A stretch of 64,000 nucleotides of DNA from Clostridia bacterium (GTDB taxonomy: Bacteria; Bacillota; Clostridia; Peptostreptococcales; Anaerovoracaceae). The notes beneath the pieces were generated by a model. It worked only from the letters and a program-made list of their open reading frames with translations, ran no database searches and was not told the DNA's origin. The stretch covers positions 62,001 through 126,000 of the forward strand of contig CABJAP010000013.1 of NCBI GenBank assembly GCA_902363595.1, in the 5' to 3' direction. Position 1 is the stretch's first letter, and each line of letters opens with the position of its first letter. Position numbers and translations under genes: made by a program. Shown one piece after another: positions 32,680 to 42,046 of the stretch.

Positions 32680-33917
32680 AAATTGAAATCATTCCACAAC
32701 CATTGGTCGGCAGCGTCAAGGCCGTTGCCTCCAAATCCCACGCTCACCGGCTGCTGATCGCCGCTGCCTTATCCAAGCGGACCCCAGCCATATCCATCGA
32801 TACCACGTCCCAGGACATTGAAGCCACCAGGGCTTGTCTTTTGCAGCTGAAAAAGGACCATCCTGTCCTGGACTGTAAAGAAAGCGGATCAACCTTGCGG
32901 TTCCTGCTGCCAGTTACCATGGCGCTGAAGGAGCGTGCCCTGTTTCTCGGCTGTGGGAGACTGCCGCAGCGCCCCATCTCTCCGCTAAAGGAAGAAATGG
33001 AGGCCCACGGATGCAAGTTTATCAATAAGCATCGCAAAAAGGGAAATTCCGCTGAGATTTGTGAAATACAGGGCCGTTTGCAGGCGGGAGTCTTTACCCT
33101 TCCCGGAAATGTAAGCTCTCAGTATATCACCGGCCTTCTCTACGCGCTGCCCCTGCTGGAGTCCGGCAGCCAAATCCGCATTACGACTCCGCTGGAGTCC
33201 AGAGGTTATGTGGATTTGACGCTGGATGTGCTGAAACAATTTCACATTGAAGTCTATATCGAAGAAAAGGAAGGCTGTCCCACTTATAAAATTCCGGGCG
33301 GTCAGAAGTACCTTCCGCCGGGGGACCTGGCGGCGGAAGGAGATTGGTCCAATATTGCCTTTTGGATCATCGCCGGCATCCTTTCCTCCGATTCGGGGAT
33401 AATCTGCAACGGAATCAACCCCCGATCCATGCAGGGCGACCGGGAAATCCTCAATCTGGCCCGCAGAATGGGCGGAAACCTTACTGTAAAAGGAAACAGC
33501 GTTCTTTCCATGGCCAATACCCTGAGCGGCATTCATGTGGATGCTTCCCCAATTCCGGATTTGGTCCCCATCTTGGCGGTAGCCGCTTCCACAGCAAAGG
33601 GCACTACCCGCATACACAATGCCCATCGGCTGCGAATCAAGGAGTCGGATCGTCTGGCCGCCATGTACGATTGTCTTTCCCGGGTGGGAGCAAAGATTAC
33701 GGAAGAGCCGGGAGGTCTGATCGTTGAAGGGGTTCCCAGGTTAAAAGGCGGTACTGTCAGCGGCTACAACGACCACCGCATTGTCATGGCTATGACCGTG
33801 GCATCGATTGTTTCAGAAGCTCCCATCATCATAGAGGGCGCCGAAGCAGTCAACAAGTCTTATCCGACGTTTTTTGAGGATTTTGAGGCTTTGGGAGGTG
33901 AATATCATGTTCTCTAG
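32676..33917 (+). CDS. aroA: 5-enolpyruvylshikimate-3-phosphate synthase
   Basis: 413 residues. Transfers enolpyruvate from PEP to shikimate 3-phosphate. Visible family motifs: ASKSHAHRLLIAAAL at the N-terminus, ESGSTLRFLLPV near residue 70, then LPQRPISPL, and RIKESDRLA and NDHRIVMAM in the second domain. The canonical glyphosate-binding segment LGNAGT is here KESGST-like, as in class II enzymes. Starts within the aroB stop codon. Confidence 0.95.
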   Translation: MKIEIIPQPLVGSVKAVASKSHAHRLLIAAALSKRTPAISIDTTSQDIEATRACLLQLKKDHPVLDCKESGSTLRFLLPVTMALKERALFLGCGRLPQRPISPLKEEMEAHGCKFINKHRKKGNSAEICEIQGRLQAGVFTLPGNVSSQYITGLLYALPLLESGSQIRITTPLESRGYVDLTLDVLKQFHIEVYIEEKEGCPTYKIPGGQKYLPPGDLAAEGDWSNIAFWIIAGILSSDSGIICNGINPRSMQGDREILNLARRMGGNLTVKGNSVLSMANTLSGIHVDASPIPDLVPILAVAASTAKGTTRIHNAHRLRIKESDRLAAMYDCLSRVGAKITEEPGGLIVEGVPRLKGGTVSGYNDHRIVMAMTVASIVSEAPIIIEGAEAVNKSYPTFFEDFEALGGEYHVL

Positions 33918-34983
33918 TTTTGGAAAAAATATAAAGGTAACCATTTTCGGCGGTTCCCATGAGCCAGAAATCGGCGTGACCATCACCGGATTGCCCCGCC
34001 GCACAGCATTTGATCTGACGGAGCTCCAGCGATTTCTCGACCGGCGGGCTCCAGGCAACAGTCCCTTTGCCACCACCCGCAAGGAAGCGGACTTGGTCCA
34101 GCCCAAATCCGGCATCCGGGTAATCGATAATTTGGCGATCACCATGGATCGCTCTATCACCATGGCCATTGCCAACACCAATACCCGATCAGGGGATTAC
34201 AAGAATCTGCGGGATGTTCCCCGCCCCGGTCATGCGGATTTTCCCGCCCGGGTCAAGTACGGCGGCAGCCTGAACATGTCCGGCGGCGGTCCCTTCTCCG
34301 CCAGAATGACTGCTCCTCTGTGCATAGCAGGTGGAATCGCCCTCCAGCTTTTACGCAAGGAAGGTATTGAGACGGGCGCTCACCTTTATTCGGTTGGCTC
34401 AGCCTGCGACGCGCCGCTGAATCCCCTGGATCCCCATGCGCCTGAGCGCCCTTTTGCCGTTATCTCTGAGGATGCGGGGGAAAAAATGCAGGAACTGATT
34501 CTCCAGGCGAGAAAGGATGGAGATTCGATCGGCGGTATTGTCGAGGTCTATGCCAGAAATTGTCCGGTTGGTCTGGGCGGTCCCATGTATGACGGCGTGG
34601 AAAGCGTCCTCGCTCCTATCTTCTTTGGTATTCCTGCGGTCAAGGGTCTGGAGTTCGGCGCCGGCTTTGAAAGCGCCCGTCTTTACGGCTCAGAAAACAA
34701 TGACCCGTTTTTTGTCGAAGGAGATCAAATTCGAACCGAAACCAACAACCACGGGGGCATCCTGGGGGGAATCACTTCCGGAATGCCGCTGATCGCCAGA
34801 CTGGCTTTCAAGCCGACGCCATCCATCGCCAAGGAGCAGCGGTCCGTCAGTCTCAGCAAGAAAGAAAATGAAAAACTGTCCATTCGAGGCAGGCACGACC
34901 CTTGTGTGGCCGTCCGCGCCGTACCTGTTTGTCAGGCCGCACTCGCCATTGGACTTTTAGATATGATTATGGAGGAAAAATAA
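33907..34983 (+). CDS. aroC: Chorismate synthase
   Basis: 358 residues from the ATG at 33907 (MFSSFGKNIKVTIFGGSHEP), 6 nt after GGGAGGTG; the longer frame has no site. FMN-dependent elimination of EPSP to chorismate. Motifs: FGGSHE at the start, GHADFPARVKYG with SGGGPFSARMTAPL, and RGRHDPCVAVRAVPV near the C-terminus. The start lies within the last 11 bp of aroA and the stop overlaps the pheA ATG by one base. Confidence 0.95.
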   Translation: MFSSFGKNIKVTIFGGSHEPEIGVTITGLPRRTAFDLTELQRFLDRRAPGNSPFATTRKEADLVQPKSGIRVIDNLAITMDRSITMAIANTNTRSGDYKNLRDVPRPGHADFPARVKYGGSLNMSGGGPFSARMTAPLCIAGGIALQLLRKEGIETGAHLYSVGSACDAPLNPLDPHAPERPFAVISEDAGEKMQELILQARKDGDSIGGIVEVYARNCPVGLGGPMYDGVESVLAPIFFGIPAVKGLEFGAGFESARLYGSENNDPFFVEGDQIRTETNNHGGILGGITSGMPLIARLAFKPTPSIAKEQRSVSLSKKENEKLSIRGRHDPCVAVRAVPVCQAALAIGLLDMIMEEK

Positions 34984-36125
34984 TGAAATTAGAAGACATC
35001 AGAAAAGACATCGACCAGTTGGATTCACAGATTGCCCAGCTGTTCAAGGACCGTATGAACCTGGCCCTGGAAATCGCCAAGGAAAAGAAAGAAAACAGCC
35101 TGCCGGTTGTCAACACTTCCAGGGAAAAGGAGATCCTGCATCGCATTTCCGATGAGATCGGCGAACCGCTGGACGGTTACGCAAGAATTCTCTTCAACAC
35201 GCTCTTTGATCTCAGCCGTTCTTATCAGAACAATTACTTGTCCCGCATCTCCGATATCGGCGACCGCATTGAAAAAGCTTTGGCAGAAACGCCTAAGCTG
35301 TTCCCGAAAAAAGCAGTTGTTGCCTGTCAGGGGGTTGCCGGCTCCTATTCTCAGGCTGCCTGCGAAAAGCTTTTCGAGGTTCCCAGCACCATGTACTTCA
35401 ACAGCTTTGAAGGTGTTTTCAACGCGGTTGAAAAGGGCCTGTGCCAATATGGAATTCTGCCCATCGAAAACAGCTCCTATGGCTCTGTGGGCACGGTCTA
35501 TGACTTGATGAAAAACTACAATTTCCATATTGTCAAGAGCATTCGTCTCAGGGTCAGCCACAATCTGCTGGCAAAACCGGGCACTCAGATGAAGGATGTA
35601 AAGGAAATTTTCTCCCACGAACAGGCCATCGGTCAATGCGGAGAATTCCTCAAAACCCTGAAAGATGTGGAAATTACCGTCTGTGAAAATACGGCCAGAG
35701 CTGCCAAGATGGTCGCCGAATCCGACCGCAGCGATGTGGCCGCTATCTGCTCCAGCGATTGCATCGAGTTGTACGGGCTGGAATCCCTCAACAACAACAT
35801 TCAGGTCAGCGACAACAATTACACCCGCTTCATCTGTATCTCCAAGAATCTGGAGATTTATCCGGGCGCAAACAAGATCAGCTTGATGCTTTCCCTGCCT
35901 CACAAACCCAGCGCTCTCTACCATATGATCGCCAAGTTTTCCGCTCTGGGTGTCAACCTGACCAAGCTGGAATCCAGACCAGTGCCGGGAAGCGATTTCG
36001 AATTCATGTTTTATTTCGACATGGAGGCTTCCGTTTATTCGCCGGAGCTGATCAATCTGCTGGGCCAGCTGGAAAACCAGCCTGAAATCTTCGTATTCCT
36101 GGGCAGCTATTCGGAAACGATTTAA
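34983..36125 (+). CDS. pheA: Chorismate mutase-prephenate dehydratase (P-protein)
   Basis: 380 residues from the ATG at 34983, after GGAGGAAAA. Three domains: AroQ-type chorismate mutase (about 1-90), prephenate dehydratase (about 108-290, VACQGVAGSYSQAACEKLF and GILPIENSSYGSVGTVYDLM), and a C-terminal ACT domain (about 300-375) with the ESRP phenylalanine-binding motif. It makes phenylpyruvate from chorismate and should be inhibited by Phe. Chorismate mutase here also serves the TyrA branch. Confidence 0.95.
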   Translation: MKLEDIRKDIDQLDSQIAQLFKDRMNLALEIAKEKKENSLPVVNTSREKEILHRISDEIGEPLDGYARILFNTLFDLSRSYQNNYLSRISDIGDRIEKALAETPKLFPKKAVVACQGVAGSYSQAACEKLFEVPSTMYFNSFEGVFNAVEKGLCQYGILPIENSSYGSVGTVYDLMKNYNFHIVKSIRLRVSHNLLAKPGTQMKDVKEIFSHEQAIGQCGEFLKTLKDVEITVCENTARAAKMVAESDRSDVAAICSSDCIELYGLESLNNNIQVSDNNYTRFICISKNLEIYPGANKISLMLSLPHKPSALYHMIAKFSALGVNLTKLESRPVPGSDFEFMFYFDMEASVYSPELINLLGQLENQPEIFVFLGSYSETI

Positions 36126-36136
36126 CGGAGCATGCC

Positions 36137-37366
36137 ATGACATACGGACTCATAGGCGAGAAACTGGGGCACAGCTATTCCCAGCAGATCCACGAAAGCC
36201 TGGGCAAATATTCATACCAGCTTTTCAGCCTCAGCAAAACAGAATTTGAATCCTTTATCGCAGCCAGAAACTTTGACGGCCTGAATATTACCATTCCTTA
36301 TAAAAAGGCCGTCATCCCCTTTTGCGATCAAGTGTCGGATCTGGCCCGGGAGATCGGAGCGGTGAATACCCTCTATTTCCGAGACGGCCAGCTCTGTGGC
36401 ACCAACACGGATTATCAAGGGTTTCTCTATGCTGCTCAGGCGGCCGGGATCTCCTTTGAAAATAAAAAAGTATTGATCTTGGGCAACGGCGGCACCAGTC
36501 TCATGGCGCGCAAAGCGGCAAAAGACCAAGGTGCCCGCCGGATTCTCATCACCACCCGGCGGGGCGAGGCGGGCTGCATTTCTTATGAGGAGCTTTCGTC
36601 CCACAAAGATATCGATCTTATTGTCAACACCACCCCGGCAGGCACTTATCCCCATAATGGCGAAAGCCTGATCGACCTTGCGGATTTTCCCGCCTGCTCT
36701 GGTGTCATTGACGTTATTTATAACCCCTTCTCCACCGTGCTGCTGCAGCAGGCCAGGGAGCGGGGCATTGCCTGTACCAATGGGCTTCCTATGCTGGTGG
36801 CGCAGGCTACGGCGGCTGCGGAATATTTTCTCGGCGAAACCGGATTTCAGCAGCACAACGAATCTATTCTTCACCAGCTGCGGCGGCAAATCGAAAACAT
36901 TGTCCTCATCGGCATGCCGGGCTGCGGAAAGACGACTTTAGGCAAACTGCTGGCAGAAAAGCTGGGTAAATCCTTTGTGGATATGGATTCGGTCATCGAG
37001 CAAACTGCCGGCAAATCGATTCCTGAAATTTTTGCCGAATCAGGCGAAGCCCATTTCCGCAGCCTGGAAACGGAAGCCGCCCGCAGCCTGGGCAAAGAAA
37101 AGGGTCAGGTCATTGCAACCGGCGGCGGCGTTGTTCTTCGCCCTGAAAATATGGCAGCTTTAGGTCAGAACGGGCGCATCGTCTTTCTCCAGCGGCCTTT
37201 GGATGAGCTGGCCATGGAAGGGCGGCCCCTTTCAAAAGACCGCGCTGCCCTGGCCCATATGTATGAAGTGCGCCTTCCTCTGTATGAGGCGTACAGCCAG
37301 CTTTCTTTTCAAACGGTTCCCGGTGCGGAGGAGAGCGCGGCCAGATTGCTGGCGCTCTTGGATTAG
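36137..37366 (+). CDS. aroEK: Shikimate dehydrogenase-shikimate kinase fusion
   Basis: 409 residues. Residues about 1-245 are shikimate dehydrogenase: GEKLGHSYSQQIH (shikimate site), NITIPYKKAV with the catalytic lysine, GAVNTL, GTNTDYQGF, then GNGGTS nucleotide loop. Residues about 250-409 are shikimate kinase: Walker A GMPGCGKTT, DMDSVIEQ, FRSLETEA, ATGGGVV and the lid region RPLS. The two catalyse consecutive... reduction of dehydroshikimate and phosphorylation of shikimate. Last gene of the operon. The intervening dehydratase gene aroD is not in the window. Confidence 0.94.
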   Translation: MTYGLIGEKLGHSYSQQIHESLGKYSYQLFSLSKTEFESFIAARNFDGLNITIPYKKAVIPFCDQVSDLAREIGAVNTLYFRDGQLCGTNTDYQGFLYAAQAAGISFENKKVLILGNGGTSLMARKAAKDQGARRILITTRRGEAGCISYEELSSHKDIDLIVNTTPAGTYPHNGESLIDLADFPACSGVIDVIYNPFSTVLLQQARERGIACTNGLPMLVAQATAAAEYFLGETGFQQHNESILHQLRRQIENIVLIGMPGCGKTTLGKLLAEKLGKSFVDMDSVIEQTAGKSIPEIFAESGEAHFRSLETEAARSLGKEKGQVIATGGGVVLRPENMAALGQNGRIVFLQRPLDELAMEGRPLSKDRAALAHMYEVRLPLYEAYSQLSFQTVPGAEESAARLLALLD

Positions 37367-37420
37367 AGCAGGCAAAAAAACTGAAAGCATCATGTTCTCG
37401 GAGGTTTCGAGGCCGGGAGC

Positions 37421-37590
37421 AAATCATCGCGATCTGTGGCCAGCAGCCTTTTCCACGATGATTTTAGGCCTTTTTCGCTGCTAATTTGCCTAAGAACAGC
37501 AGGAAATTATCGCTTTTCTTGCTGTTTTGCTTTTCCCACGATGAAAAATCATCGCAAACTTAATCCAAAACGAGCGCAAGCGATGATTTT
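37421..37590. repeat. Cluster of three hairpins built on the word ATCATCGC
   Basis: AAATCATCG (37421-37429) pairs with CGATGATTT (37456-37464); AACAGCA (37495-37501) with TGCTGTT (37520-37526); AAAATCATCGC (37545-37555) with GCGATGATTTT (37580-37590). The motif ATCATCG or its complement recurs five times in 170 bp. A GC-rich GGGCCCGACGGGCCC hairpin follows near 37613. It fills the gap between convergent aroEK and the YtcJ gene and may be a repetitive extragenic element acting as a two-way transcript end. Confidence 0.6.
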
Positions 37591-37646
37591 GCTTTTCATC
37601 CTTTATTAATCCGGGCCCGACGGGCCCCCGAAGGGCCTATCCCCAT

Positions 37647-39284
37647 CTACCCTTTAAAAATCGTCTCCCCTCTGCAAATCGTCTCGCAAACTTCAACGAA
37701 TGCAATTTCATCCTCCGGTATCTCGAAGAGGTCCTTCTCCAGAATGACCAAATCCGCATCTTTTCCGGACTCGATGGAACCTGTCTCATCCTCGCGTCCC
37801 AGCACTTTGGCGCCATTGATGGTAAAGGATTCAATCATCTGCCGCAGAGACACCCGCTCCTCTTTACCAAGTACGCAGTTTGGGTCCTCCTTGTTCATTT
37901 CCGGATAACAACGATTGACTCCCATCTGAATCCCCCGAAGAGGCTTGGGCACAGGCGTCACACTGAAATCGCTGGCCGATGCGACGATCAGGCCGGCATC
38001 AAAGAAGGTCTTCATGGGGTATTCTTTTTCAACCCGCTCTTTACCCAAAAACGGCTCTTCCAGTTTGAAGTAATATCCTGGGTCCTTTACATACCAGTAA
38101 GGGTCCGCCGATATGGCCACATTGAGCGGCTTCATCCGCGGCAGATCGACCGGATCCAGCAGCTGAACATGGGCGGCCAGCGGCATCCTCTTCTTGGGAC
38201 CGCCCACCTGTTCAACATATTCCAATACATCCAGCATCTGCTCCGCCGCCCGGTCGCCGATCACGTGGAAGTGGGGCATCAGCCCCGCCTGATCTGCCAA
38301 AACCACTACCTGCTTCAAATCCGCTTCCTTCCAGATAGGCTCGCCGCAGTAATCGGGCCGATTGGCATAAGGTTCCTTCAGCCACGCAGTAGACGCCTCA
38401 ATAACACCGTCAACAAAAAATTTGACATGCTTGCCCTTGAGCATGATCCCGTCCGTCTCTTGACGATAGCGCTCATACTGATCCGCATCTTTCAGTGGGT
38501 CGTCCGCATAAGTATTAAACGAAACATTCATTTTAGAGATGAGCTTATTTTCTTTTTCCAGACGAAGCAGCGCCTGATAAGCCGGTCCGTCTCCGTCAAT
38601 CATGGCATCATGGGACATGGTGATCCCGTAGGAAGCCATAATCTCCTGATACTTAAGAAGCCCTGCCATGTATTCCTCTACGGAATAGTCGGGGACGATC
38701 TTGCGCACCAAATCCTGGGCCGCTTCACGGAAGGTTCCGGTCAGTTCCCCAGTAACTGGATCTTTCTCAATGACTCCTCCCTCCGGGCAAACCGTATTCT
38801 CATCGATGCCGGCCAGCTCCATGGCCTTGGAGTTGGCCCATACGGAATGATGATCTCCTGAATCAAAGGCCATTGGAAGATCGGGCCTGATCTTATCCAG
38901 CATAAAGCGCGACGGCCCCTGCGGCGGAAAATGAGGATTTACCCACCCAACACCCTGAAGAAAGGTTATATGGGGATACTCTTCCAGGAATGCTTCAATC
39001 CGTCTCAAATACTCGTCGACGTCTTTACAGTCAAACAGATCCACTTTATATAAAAGCTCGGTCCCGCCCCAGGAAGGATGGGCGTGGGAGTCGACAAATC
39101 CTGGGAGTACCATTTTTCCCTGAAGATCGATCACCTGCGTGTTCTCCTCTTTATATGCTAATATCTGATCGCTGCTTCCCACACCAGCGATTTTGGTCCC
39201 TGCCAGAGCAACGGCCTGGGCTTTGCTCCACTGCCGGTCAGCCGTGTAAACGGCCCCATTGTAAAATATTTTTGTTACTCTCAC
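37647..39284 (-). CDS. YtcJ-like metal-dependent amidohydrolase (second copy)
   Basis: 545 residues, Amidohydro_3 family. Metal ligands in GFVDSHAHPSWGG near residue 65, VKFFVDGVIEASTAWL in the middle, HFHVIGDRAAEQMLD, and ASASDFSVTPVP near the C-terminus. It starts 18 bp after the carbon-nitrogen hydrolase gene and is probably cotranscribed with it; a divergent AraC regulator lies beyond. Different from the YtcJ homologue at 17718 in its neighbours, so probably a different substrate. Confidence 0.87.
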   Translation of the reverse strand: MRVTKIFYNGAVYTADRQWSKAQAVALAGTKIAGVGSSDQILAYKEENTQVIDLQGKMVLPGFVDSHAHPSWGGTELLYKVDLFDCKDVDEYLRRIEAFLEEYPHITFLQGVGWVNPHFPPQGPSRFMLDKIRPDLPMAFDSGDHHSVWANSKAMELAGIDENTVCPEGGVIEKDPVTGELTGTFREAAQDLVRKIVPDYSVEEYMAGLLKYQEIMASYGITMSHDAMIDGDGPAYQALLRLEKENKLISKMNVSFNTYADDPLKDADQYERYRQETDGIMLKGKHVKFFVDGVIEASTAWLKEPYANRPDYCGEPIWKEADLKQVVVLADQAGLMPHFHVIGDRAAEQMLDVLEYVEQVGGPKKRMPLAAHVQLLDPVDLPRMKPLNVAISADPYWYVKDPGYYFKLEEPFLGKERVEKEYPMKTFFDAGLIVASASDFSVTPVPKPLRGIQMGVNRCYPEMNKEDPNCVLGKEERVSLRQMIESFTINGAKVLGREDETGSIESGKDADLVILEKDLFEIPEDEIAFVEVCETICRGETIFKG

Positions 39285-39302
39285 TTCCGCCTCCTTATCC
39301 TT

Positions 39303-40190
39303 TTATTTACTCTTTCCGTCCAATGTGAGCAATTTCTGATAGCACTCGGGGCGGCGGTCCCTGAACACACAGACCTCTCTTCGATAGGCTGCAAGTTCAT
39401 CCAGATCAAAAGATACGGTGAGCACGGCCTCATGTTCGGTATCGGCCTCCGCAACCTTGTTTCCCCGGTTATCGGAGATAAAGGATGCTCCCCAGAAGCG
39501 GATCGCCGTTGTGCCCATCTTTTCAATTCCAATACGGTTTGAAGCCACAACAGGCACCATATTGGCCGCCGCATGGCCTAACATGGTATTTTGCCAGTGA
39601 TCAAAATCATCGGGCTCACTGGCCAGTTCCGGCTCCGGTACGGCAAAAGTCCCGATGGCCGTAGGATACAGCAGAATCTCGGCGCCCATCAGAGCCATGC
39701 ACCTTGCGGCTTCCGGGAACCATTGATCCCAGCAGATTCCGATTCCAATCTTGGCAAAACGGGTATCCCAAACCTTAAAGCCTGTGTCCCCGGGACTGAA
39801 ATAAAACTTTTCGTAGTAGCCGGGATCATCTGGAATATGGGTTTTTCGGTAAATTCCCAGATTGGTGCCGTCGGCATCGATGACCATTATGGAATTAAAG
39901 CGGCAGCATCCGCTTTCTTCATAAAAGCTGATCGGAAGAACCACATTCAGTTCTTTTGCCAGCTTGGAGAATCGTTTAATTAACGGATGTCCTTCTGCCG
40001 GCCTTGCGATTTTTAAATTCTCATAATCGACCACTTGGGCAAAATACTGGGTGTGAAATAGTTCCTGAATCTGAATAATATTGGCTCCCTGTGCGGCGGC
40101 CTGACGAATTAATTTCTCTGCACGATCTGCATTTAGTTGCGGATCTTTTTCGCATATCATCTGCGTTGCAGCAACCGTTACCTTCTTCAT
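39303..40190 (-). CDS. Carbon-nitrogen hydrolase, N-carbamoylputrescine amidase-like
   Basis: 295 residues from the ATG at 40190 (MKKVTVAATQMICEKD), after GAGGAGG; the upstream in-frame start is inferior. Nitrilase-superfamily triad: glutamate in IIQIQELFHTQYF, lysine in YRKTHIPDDPGYYEKFYFSPG, cysteine in GIGICWDQWFPEAAR. The sequence around the cysteine and the DPGYYEKFYF loop are typical of N-carbamoylputrescine amidases (AguB), which make putrescine, carbon dioxide and ammonia. No agmatine deiminase gene is present in the window, so the substrate is uncertain. Confidence 0.85.
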   Translation of the reverse strand: MKKVTVAATQMICEKDPQLNADRAEKLIRQAAAQGANIIQIQELFHTQYFAQVVDYENLKIARPAEGHPLIKRFSKLAKELNVVLPISFYEESGCCRFNSIMVIDADGTNLGIYRKTHIPDDPGYYEKFYFSPGDTGFKVWDTRFAKIGIGICWDQWFPEAARCMALMGAEILLYPTAIGTFAVPEPELASEPDDFDHWQNTMLGHAAANMVPVVASNRIGIEKMGTTAIRFWGASFISDNRGNKVAEADTEHEAVLTVSFDLDELAAYRREVCVFRDRRPECYQKLLTLDGKSK

Positions 40191-40328
40191 CGTTTCCCTC
40201 CTCGACATTTCTTTGATCAAATTGTATCCAAAATAGCTGCCTCAATCTATAACTCTCTTGCGCAGTTTAATGTCTTTTTTTAAATATTCAGATTTTTTCT
40301 TGTGTATTTCCCAGATCCTTCCGAATGT

Positions 40329-40336
40329 GATATAAT
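40329..40336 (+). promoter_or_regulatory. Extended -10 promoter of the AraC-type gene
   Basis: TGATATAAT (TATAAT at 40331-40336) gives an extended -10; the matching -35 is poor (TTTCCC). The predicted start is about 40 nt before the AraC ATG. Weak -35 suits activation, perhaps autoregulation. Confidence 0.5.
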
Positions 40337-40381
40337 CAAAAATAGCAACTAAGACTAGCTGAAACCGGAAAGGAATTCATA

Positions 40382-41956
40382 ATGTTAAAGAAGATTCAGT
40401 ATGAAGATGGTCTGCCTATAAAGGTACAAGTATTGAAGATTCAAGAGTATCCTTGGCATATGCACAATGACATTCAAGTCATCTACGTGCTGGAAGGTGA
40501 GATTGATCTAAAAATGACCTACACTCGCTATTATCTTTCAAAAAATCATATGCATTTTATTCATAGTGATGACGTACATGGAGTAAAAGGCCTTACAGAA
40601 AATAACTTAGTTGTTGTCCTCAGTCTTAATATGGATTACTTCTCCCAGTTCTATCCGGAGCTGGACACCCAAGTATTTACCACGAAGGGCAGCGAGGATG
40701 TGGCCACCTACAAAAGGCAGCTGGCCATGAAAGCCCATATCTTCGCCATCATTTCCGAATTGTACGCAAAAAAACGCGGTTACAAAAACCGCATGAAAGA
40801 TCTGTCTTTGGAGTTAATGGACGCCTTATATAAGGATTTTCGGGGCTTCAAGGTGGATCGGGTCAACCGCAGCTTTGAACATATGATATCCCACGACATC
40901 CTGCAAATCGACCGGGTCAGCCGCGTGGTCAGCCTGGTATATAAAAACTACCCCTACAAAATAAGTCTGGCTGCCATTGCAGAAAAAGAAAACATCAACA
41001 CCTATTACCTGTCCCATCTTTTCCAAAAGCAGATCGGCGACAGCTTTCGCAACTTTGTCAGTATGGTTCGCGTTGAAATGTCAGAGGCGCAGCTTTTGAC
41101 TACAAATGCCTCCGTCTCACAAATTTCGCAAAACGTCGGCTTCTCTAATGCAAAATATTATGTGGAAAATTTTAAAGAGTGGTTCGGCTGTCATCCCAAG
41201 GAATACCGCCAGCTTTACAAAGATCAGATTCTAGGGAATGCTGCGGAACGAATCGAAGAGCTACCTCTGGAAAGCATCAACGATGTCATCGATTCTTATT
41301 CCGAATTTCCGGTATTTATCGGCGCCAGTGGGATCATTCGCTCTGCGAAAATCGACTTAAAAAAAGAACCCGAAGGCACCATCCTGCCCATCCGCCACCG
41401 GTTGATTCCCAAGAAACTCTATGATCATTATGATCCTTTTACCCAATGTCTTTCCATGGTAAAGGCTTTGGTAAAGCCGCCCCATCAAATCCCCCAGCTG
41501 CCTTTGTTCGACTCGCCTCAGGACACGGCCGGGCTAAAGGCGATCAATGGGCTCAAAAAACCCCAGTACTACTTATATGCGCTTTTGTCCACAATGTATG
41601 AAACGGTAGTATGCGCGGAAGATACTTTTCTGCTGGTAAAAAGCGGGGAAAACTATCAGCTTTTGTTTTTCAACGATAACAAAGATGAATCCCAAAGCTA
41701 TGAGTTCAGCCTCTTTAAAATTTCCGGCGAATATCAGATTACAGAGCGGCGGTTTCAAGCCGGCGACTCCTGCATCAGCGGCTGGAAGCAACTTAATTTT
41801 AAGAGCCAGCTGACTAGCCAGGAATTCGAGAGCATACAAGCGCTGTCAGCGCCCAGGACCGTTTATCAGATGATTTCGCCGTGGGGCAGCTGCACCCTTT
41901 CCGCCAACCTATCTGCAAATGAAATCCGATTTTTGGAGTTAAGGAAGGAGGAGTGA
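40382..41956 (+). CDS. AraC family regulator with long C-terminal extension
   Basis: 524 residues, much longer than most AraC regulators. N-terminal cupin-like sensing domain (about 1-110, YPWHMHNDIQVIYVLEGEIDL), AraC DNA-binding domain in the middle (about 185-285: ISLAAIAEKENINTYYLSHLFQKQIG, and ISQNVGFSNAKYYVENFKEWFG), then about 240 residues of unknown function. It is divergent from the carbon-nitrogen hydrolase/YtcJ unit, which it likely controls. The start is preceded by AAAGGAATTC. Confidence 0.88.
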   Translation: MLKKIQYEDGLPIKVQVLKIQEYPWHMHNDIQVIYVLEGEIDLKMTYTRYYLSKNHMHFIHSDDVHGVKGLTENNLVVVLSLNMDYFSQFYPELDTQVFTTKGSEDVATYKRQLAMKAHIFAIISELYAKKRGYKNRMKDLSLELMDALYKDFRGFKVDRVNRSFEHMISHDILQIDRVSRVVSLVYKNYPYKISLAAIAEKENINTYYLSHLFQKQIGDSFRNFVSMVRVEMSEAQLLTTNASVSQISQNVGFSNAKYYVENFKEWFGCHPKEYRQLYKDQILGNAAERIEELPLESINDVIDSYSEFPVFIGASGIIRSAKIDLKKEPEGTILPIRHRLIPKKLYDHYDPFTQCLSMVKALVKPPHQIPQLPLFDSPQDTAGLKAINGLKKPQYYLYALLSTMYETVVCAEDTFLLVKSGENYQLLFFNDNKDESQSYEFSLFKISGEYQITERRFQAGDSCISGWKQLNFKSQLTSQEFESIQALSAPRTVYQMISPWGSCTLSANLSANEIRFLELRKEE

Positions 41957-41993
41957 GCGGGGGATACCGCTGTCCAGTCTTCAGATCGTAAGC

Positions 41994-42031
41994 AAAAAAA
42001 CAACCCAAAAGGCTCGCAGGCTTTTGGGTTG
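41994..42031 (-). terminator. Terminator of the ispE-GntR unit
   Basis: Minus strand CAACCCAAAAGCCTG and its partner pair over about 13 bp (CAACCCAAAAG with CTTTTGGGTTG) and run into T7. It lies 15 bp after the GntR gene. Confidence 0.9.
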
Positions 42032-42046
42032 CAGCTATGTTGCCTT

